A DNA stretch of 64,000 bases from Drosophila persimilis (lineage: Eukaryota; Arthropoda; Insecta; Diptera; Drosophilidae). The notes under the pieces are model-generated. The model saw only the letters and a program-made list of their open reading frames with translations, searched no databases and was not told the DNA's origin. The position numbers were made by a program, and so were the translations under genes. How positions within the stretch are numbered: the stretch's first letter is position 1; each line of letters begins with the position of its first letter. Where the stretch lies: NCBI RefSeq assembly GCF_003286085.1, contig NW_020825340.1, positions 1,240,001-1,304,000 of the forward strand, written 5' to 3'. Below, piece by piece: positions 58,599 to 64,000 of the stretch.

Positions 58599-60384
58599 AT
58601 GGCGTGATCTCCGACAGCTGGCGATGACAAAGAGTTGAGTTTGCAAAATGATACTACGATGGGAATGATAGCCCCGGCACCGACACCGACGACGACGACG
58701 ACACCGACACACACACACACAAACACATGACTCATTCAATCAACGATTCACTCGCGAGCCACTCAGCAGAAATCAAAGAAATAGCCAGAAAAGGGGCCTT
58801 TGACCCGATCGGAGGTCAGGTTTCGGCGCCAGGCCCCTCGGCGTGGCTCAAGTGACCGGCCCTCGCCCTCGCCCTCGGCCTCGCCCTCGGCACCGCCTGC
58901 TGCAACTCGTCTTGGCCAAGACCGAGGAGGACCGCACAGCGGTTCCCAGAACACTTTGCATATGGGGCATACGTCGCTGAATATCGATATGGATCGATAT
59001 TTATTATGCGGGAGTGCGGGTGGCACTCGACTCGTCGTACCTTGCGCCCGCCCCGTTAGCGAATTCCGCGAGAGATCCGTGGCGGATTAATGGCGAAATC
59101 CTGCTGCACAATGCCCATCTCTGCAGCAGGTCTTTGGCAGGCGAGCAATGAGGCAGATGCGGGTCCCAGATGGGTGGTCCCACCAATTAGGCCTCGGCCT
59201 GCCTCCCACCCCCCTCCCAGCGATTGTCTGTTGGCGATTAGCGTCTTCTTTGGCTTACATGCCGCTCCCTGCCAGTCCTGGGAGATAGACATCTACATGG
59301 GGCCTTGGGAGGAGCGGTTTTAGTCATTTAACATCCCATCCAGCCATATCCATATGAGTTACTTGAACTTGTACTCCTCTGCATATCCAATTCAATGGCA
59401 CTCATTAGTCGCGGCGCGCGGCGTGCGGCAATCGCAGTCGGGCCCACAATTGGAGCCCTGCTGCACAAAAGAGCAGCAGATTCTTCAGATTACCCTTCGA
59501 TTACCAATAAATGACAGTTTGAAGGCGAGCACCTTTATCGCGATGCCATATCATCCAGACACAGAAACAGAGACACTCACACAATGAAAAAAAAGACACA
59601 CACACACACACACACACACACGCTCTTGGATAGGACTCCGACTCCATCACCCACCAATTATATGGCCAACTCGAAGGCACCAGCAACACACATTGCCCGC
59701 CAGTGAGGAGGGTGTCCTGACAAATCGGTTCTATTGGCGACACGTTGGAGCACTCAATCGTACAGCAAGGGCCGACCTAATCGAATCCAATCCAAACCGA
59801 ACCGAACCGAGCCGAACCGAATCAAACCAAACCGCGCCGAGACGCGTCTATCATCGCCAAGAAACGCCGATCGAGTGGCGGCCCGACCGGCAAGCCAAGC
59901 CGGACCCAAGCGAGTCGGCTCGAGCCGAGCTCAAGCGGGGAACGAAGGCACCCCACGAGCCGCCACCTCCCATGAGTCATGCCGAACCGAGCTCCAAGCC
60001 GAATTTCCGATTCGGGCTTGCTTGGGCTCCCAGCGTAAAGAGGATCCTACATAGGCCTTGTACGAAAACTTCATTCGCTGCCAGAGAGCTCAACGAGAAC
60101 TGATAGATAGGGTCTTTTAAAGTTCAGACAATACTCTATAAATACTGGTGGGTATTGCAGAAAAATAAATAAATAAATTGCTTCGACATCAACTAAACAC
60201 TAGATATCTTATTTTAACATCTGTAAAAACCTTTAGATATTCTGGTACTTGGTATCCCAAGTAATATGGTATTGAATTCATGAACTTATACGAGTATGTG
60301 AAGAAAGCGTAGATCAAGTCATGAATGGAATCTCTAGATATAAGAGTATATTCCAAAGATTGATCTGATTTCATCACAGTTATT
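58599..60384. other. Upstream region of the castor-like gene
   Basis: No coding exon supported. It includes a CGACAC-rich patch (58676-58715), an AC tract (59595-59622), CCGAA pentamers (59797-59822) and an AT-rich stretch from 60110. Any promoter or additional 5' exon of the zinc-finger gene should lie here. Confidence 0.4.
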
Positions 60385-60725
60385 TGACAGAATGGTCTAC
60401 AACGACCCCGCCTACAGAAGAGGACTTCTGAGAAAGCCCACGACCCTTTTTTTTAGTTTACGACAGCGAAATCTTGCAATATTAAGACAGCAATACGCTG
60501 TTCAAAGTGTGTAATTTTGGTCAGAAACACGAAGAGGAGTCTATCTGGGGGGACTGTGTGAAGGAGATGATGAAGCTGCTCATTCTTGTTGAGTGCGCCA
60601 ACACCTTCAATAAGAAACTCGGGAGATCCTTCAGAGAATCATTCATCTCTACGAGTTCAACAAGGATGTGCTTAAAAGCGCCCACTGGCACCTCGAGCTG
60701 AGTCGCTTCATCCCCATAGGTATGC
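60385..60725 (+). pseudogene. Decayed coding fragment, unnamed
   Basis: On the plus strand, protein-like runs lie in successive frames: YNDPAYRRGLLRKP (60393 on), VCNFGQKHEEESIWGDCVKE and MMKLLILVECANTFNKKLG (60507-60625), and, after a frame change, ILQRIIHLYEFNKDVLKSAH and WHLELSRFIPIG ending at a GTATGC donor-like site near 60720. At least two frame changes or stops interrupt it. The donor suggests a spliced ancestor. I cannot name the family. Confidence 0.5.
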
Positions 60726-61106
60726 CTAACCGACAGACTACAGCTTTCTGAAACTGTCGATCATTCTGCGCAGGCCAGCAGTGAAGATCAAACATCACTC
60801 TTATTTCTTCATTTTGCGAGACTATACTATATACCATGGCTATGTACATATGTACGAGCACACTGTTTGTTTTTTAACAATACTATCTTTCCCAACATTT
60901 ACTGGATGCCTTCTGCTGTTCCTACTGTTCTAGTATTGCATATTTTTCTATAATTAACCAACCGAACGATCCCAAAATATCGAACGAAGTGGAGTTCAAG
61001 TTTTTATTTGCATTATCGACAAATGGTCCGTTTAATTTTAGCCCATGGATACTGTTCAAAGTTCATGCAATCCATACGTGGATCTGGCATTGCACGGGAA
61101 GGTACC

Positions 61107-61114
61107 TATAAAAG
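61107..61114 (+). promoter_or_regulatory. TATA box of the right glue gene
   Basis: TATAAAAG, 34 bases before a TCAGTT initiator with its A at 61141. Confidence 0.85.
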
Positions 61115-61185
61115 GGGAAGACTCCACCAAGGAAGGCATCAGTTCGTGGCACCTCCTCACCTGACAAGTCAATTTAAGCACTAGC

Positions 61186-61894
61186 ATGAAGCTGACCATT
61201 GCCATCATCGGTAAGTAGATCCGATCCCCCAAAGGATCGGTTGTTAATCTCCTTGAATCACTTCATTCTTTATCCTTCCCATGCCACTCCATCCGCAGCG
61301 AGCATCCTGCTCATCAGCTTGGCCGATCTTGCCACTGGCTCGTCGTGTGGATGCACGGAACCAACAACACCAAAGCCATGCACGACAACACCAACGCCAT
61401 GCTCTCCAACAACTCCCAAGCCAACAACTCCCAAGCCAACAACTCCCAAGCCAACAACTCCCAAGCCAACAACTCCCAAGCCAACAACTCCTAAGCCAAC
61501 AACTCCCAAGCCAACAACTCCCAAGCCAACAACGACTTGCAGCACTGCAAAACCCACCAAGCCGACAGAACCCACCAAGCCGACAAAACCCACCAAGCCG
61601 ACAGAACCCACCAAGCCGACAAAACCCACCAAGCCGACAAAACCCACCAAGCCGACAAAACCCACCAAGCCGACAAAACCCACCAAGCCGACAAAACCCA
61701 CCAAGCCGACAAAACCCACCAAGCCGACAAAACCCACCAAGAGGCCTTCATGCGGCTCCTGCGGTCCTGGTGGTGATGCTTGCCGGGGATGCCCATCCCA
61801 GGATAAGCTCTGCCAGGAGCTGATCAACACTGTGCGCACCCTTGAGCGCAAGATCCGCCAGTGCGTGTGCGGTCAAAAGGATTGGACGTTGTAA
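61186..61894 (+). CDS. Sgs3: Sgs3-type salivary glue mucin (inverted pair, right)
   Basis: Exons 61186-61210 and 61299-61894 give 206 residues. Signal peptide MKLTIAIIASILLISLADLA, eight TTPKP repeats, the TTTCSTAKP bridge, a PTKPT repeat longer than in its partner that runs straight into KRPSCGSCGPGG, and the seven-Cys C-terminal module ending GQKDWTL. The start is the ATG at 61186 in the first exon because it supplies the hydrophobic signal peptide; an intronic ATG at 61199 lies in the spliced-out part and should be ignored. AATAAA at 62060 is the likely poly(A) signal. The intron differs from its partner's by about one base, showing very recent duplication or gene conversion. Confidence 0.92.
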
Positions 61895-62118
61895 GGTGGA
61901 CCAGCCTTACACCCATCTCCTGGTTTTGATGTGTGATTTGTGATTCGATCCCTGCCAGGCCTTTGGCGGGGACGGCGCTCGCCCTGGACTATGATTTCGA
62001 CCCAATTGTTATGTTTTCATCAATTCATGTTGTTTAAGTTGACTTTTTATAATAATAATAATAAACCCGTGCGGAAAGCTGTCTTCGGTCGCCTTCCAAT
62101 CGTTCATCCTGTTGCAAA

Positions 62119-64000
62119 AATTTAAGAAAGTTCGCCTCTATAATCTAACAAAATATAATCATGTATATCGTATACGATGGTTAGTAGATCGGTAGATGAA
62201 ATCTAGGGGCGGCAAAGAACGATGGAAATTTGTATTTTATCGGCTTCGTTGAAAGTAGTCAGAATGTAGATTTGTGCAACATAGAAATGGGTATCCAAGT
62301 ATCCAACTATTGAGTGTTTATTCAGAGAACCATTCATGGTATCCCTTGATATTGCATTATTTCTTTAAACGTGGACTCCCATCTGATCGAGGGACTTCAA
62401 TTGGCCTTGCATGGTTATTCCTGGAATAGTCGGAGGATTCGAATGCGTATACCCAACAGATCTGCCAGCCCCCCCAATTGAGAGAAGAACTACATTTAAT
62501 TTTTGTCACATTTAAAAAATTTATTTTTTTGTATTGATTTTTGGATGTTTTTTATTCAACTTTTACACAGAGAAAAAAATTAGATTGCAATTTTTGCATT
62601 TTGTTTGTTTAATTTGATTAATTAAAATTTGTTAAGTTGCTAGAATTTGTTAAGCGCTACTAAAATTTAAATTTGTTGTTTTTTTCGTCATTACATACAT
62701 TCATAGTCATATAGGTAGTATATGGTATATATAATATATATATATATTGTTTTCCCATCATTTGCCTGATCATCTGCCTGCCTGGCCGGCGACAATTGTC
62801 GCTCCGATACACACATACTCGTACTCGTATCATAATGGAAACGGTTAAACATTACTTAGTCACATAGCTAAAAGGTGTACAACATAGACGACGTAGGCTT
62901 TAACTGGCATTACTGGACACTACTACGGTAAACAACGGTACTTTAGAACAACTCATCTTCTGGTCGGGCAGCAGTGGAGGGCCGAAACGAGGCCAGACCT
63001 GATCTATTTATTGCATTCCATTCCATTCACTCAATCCGAAAACTGAAACTGAAACTGAAACTGAAATCAAGATGAAACTGAAAGTCTCCGCTCAGATTAC
63101 ACATGGTGGGATAATCGTTTGAATAGAACTTCCTATCGAGAGAGTCGCGGATGGATGCAATTGGAATGCACTTTAAAAATAATTTATATATTTATGTAGT
63201 ATGTATGTATGTATGTATGTGTTTATGTAGGCATGCATGTACATACATATGTGGTATATGCAGATCTGATGGCCTGCTGTCTGATGGCCTGATGGTTTGA
63301 TGGTCTGATGGGAGGAGCGTGGAGTGATTCAGTGGAGGCGATCGCTTAATTGATTTGTAATTTGATTCTTGAATTCTTGAATTGGTTCCCTTAAACAACA
63401 CACACACAGATACGCACATTGATAATATACATGTAGTAGTAATGGTAATCGTAATATTTTTGCTTAGTCGCTAACTCTGTAGTCCGTAATAGAATATGTA
63501 AAAATTCTACAATATATAGCCATAAATCTATTGTATATAGAATATTTACTTTCTCTTGCTTATGCGCTTGATACTTGTCACGATTTCGCCTTTGTTTACT
63601 TGTTTCTCCAACTTTCTTCATCCTTCATCTCGTCTCTTTCTTCTTTCATCTTTATCATTATTGTTTACAAAATACTTTGAGGAGCACTGGACGTGTCTAA
63701 GATTCTTCCTTCTCTCTGCTTACACTTATCCATGAGAACGAAACGAAAACCTCTCTCTCTCTTTCTCCATCTATCTTCCGTAGATAGTACTACGATAAAA
63801 AATCCAAACAGAAATCCTATGTCCCTAATTCCGTAACAACATCAAAAGCGTGGCGTTAGCCCTACTACAAAGCCTGTCAACATGGGGTTGGGGTTGGGGA
63901 TGGGTTTTGAGGATCGGGGAGTTCTACAACTTAAAGGTGTGTGTGTTTTTGTGTGTGTGTGTGTGTGTGTGTCTCTACTGGCTACAACATACAATATATG
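62119..64000. other. AT-rich non-coding sequence
   Basis: No gene supported. Contains T- and A-rich runs (62510-62660), a (TA)n patch (62730-62748), TATG tetramers (63200-63222) and a TG tract (63951-63972). The texture is that of a long 3' UTR or intron of a gene that lies mainly outside the window. Confidence 0.4.

Larger units (their letters stand above)
60830..62118 (+). repeat. Inverted repeat arm 2 (glue gene module)
   Basis: Reverse-complement partner of 52730-53960. At its left end it also keeps about 60 bases (ATTTACTGGATGCC and neighbours) that are shared with copy A near 49660-49720 but deleted in arm 1. Confidence 0.88.

Noticed and set aside
61199-61298. An upstream in-frame extension of the right glue gene starting inside its intron
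   Set aside because: The spliced start at 61186 gives a proper signal peptide and matches the other two glue genes; the extension is intronic.
1-64000. CRISPR arrays, rRNA, tRNA genes and long retroelements
   Set aside because: No spaced direct repeats of the CRISPR kind, no tRNA-like B box in a cloverleaf context and no reverse-transcriptase or LTR pattern was recognised by eye; a small RNA gene could still have been missed.

Overview
The window is nuclear DNA of a Drosophila. Evidence: short GT-AG introns, GC-ending codons in exons, CAG-rich coding runs, dense CT/GA/CA simple repeats, TCAGT initiators, and proteins that read as fly orthologues (rt, Mob2, Tim14, Fuca, Sgs3). The gene set fits the neighbourhood of D. 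melanogaster 68C (Muller element D). Divergence and the duplicated glue genes suggest a species outside the melanogaster group, perhaps the obscura group; that is inference from memory of fly maps.

Layout. 0.6-3.6 kb: rotated abdomen (O-mannosyltransferase 1, + strand). 3.9-5.5 kb: a testis/axoneme-type EFHB/CFAP21 homologue (+). 5.7-6.4 kb: a decayed intron-bearing gene (-). 7.3-7.8 kb: Tim14/Pam18 (-). From about 8.9 to 48 kb: Mob2 (+), whose three shared 3' exons are fed by at least four alternative coding first exons at 9.2, 12.3, 26.0 and 42.4 kb, plus candidate non-coding leaders. The long introns hold only simple repeats, minisatellites and one small DNA-transposon MITE, except for an Sgs3-type glue gene nested antisense at 40.7-41.5 kb.

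The most unusual part is 48.7-62.1 kb. It holds three relics of one Sgs3-type glue module: a gutted copy (49.3-49.7 kb), an intact copy on the minus strand (52.9-53.6 kb) and an intact, nearly identical copy on the plus strand (61.2-61.9 kb). The last two form an inverted pair. The first two belong to a direct duplication that also copied the alpha-L-fucosidase (Fuca) promoter, so the real Fuca gene (50.5-52.3 kb) is followed by an orphan Fuca promoter (54.5-54.9 kb) with no coding sequence. Between the arms of the inverted pair lies a diverged, multi-exon paralogue of the castor/CASZ1 zinc-finger family (55.1-58.6 kb, -).

Functionally, the glue genes carry a TATA box and initiator at the same spacing (-34), as expected for strongly induced larval salivary-gland genes. 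Fuca acts on lysosomal glycan turnover, rt on protein O-mannosylation, Tim14 on mitochondrial import and Mob2 on NDR-kinase (Tricornered) signalling. They are neighbours rather than an operon. Downstream of 62.1 kb I see only AT-rich non-coding sequence.
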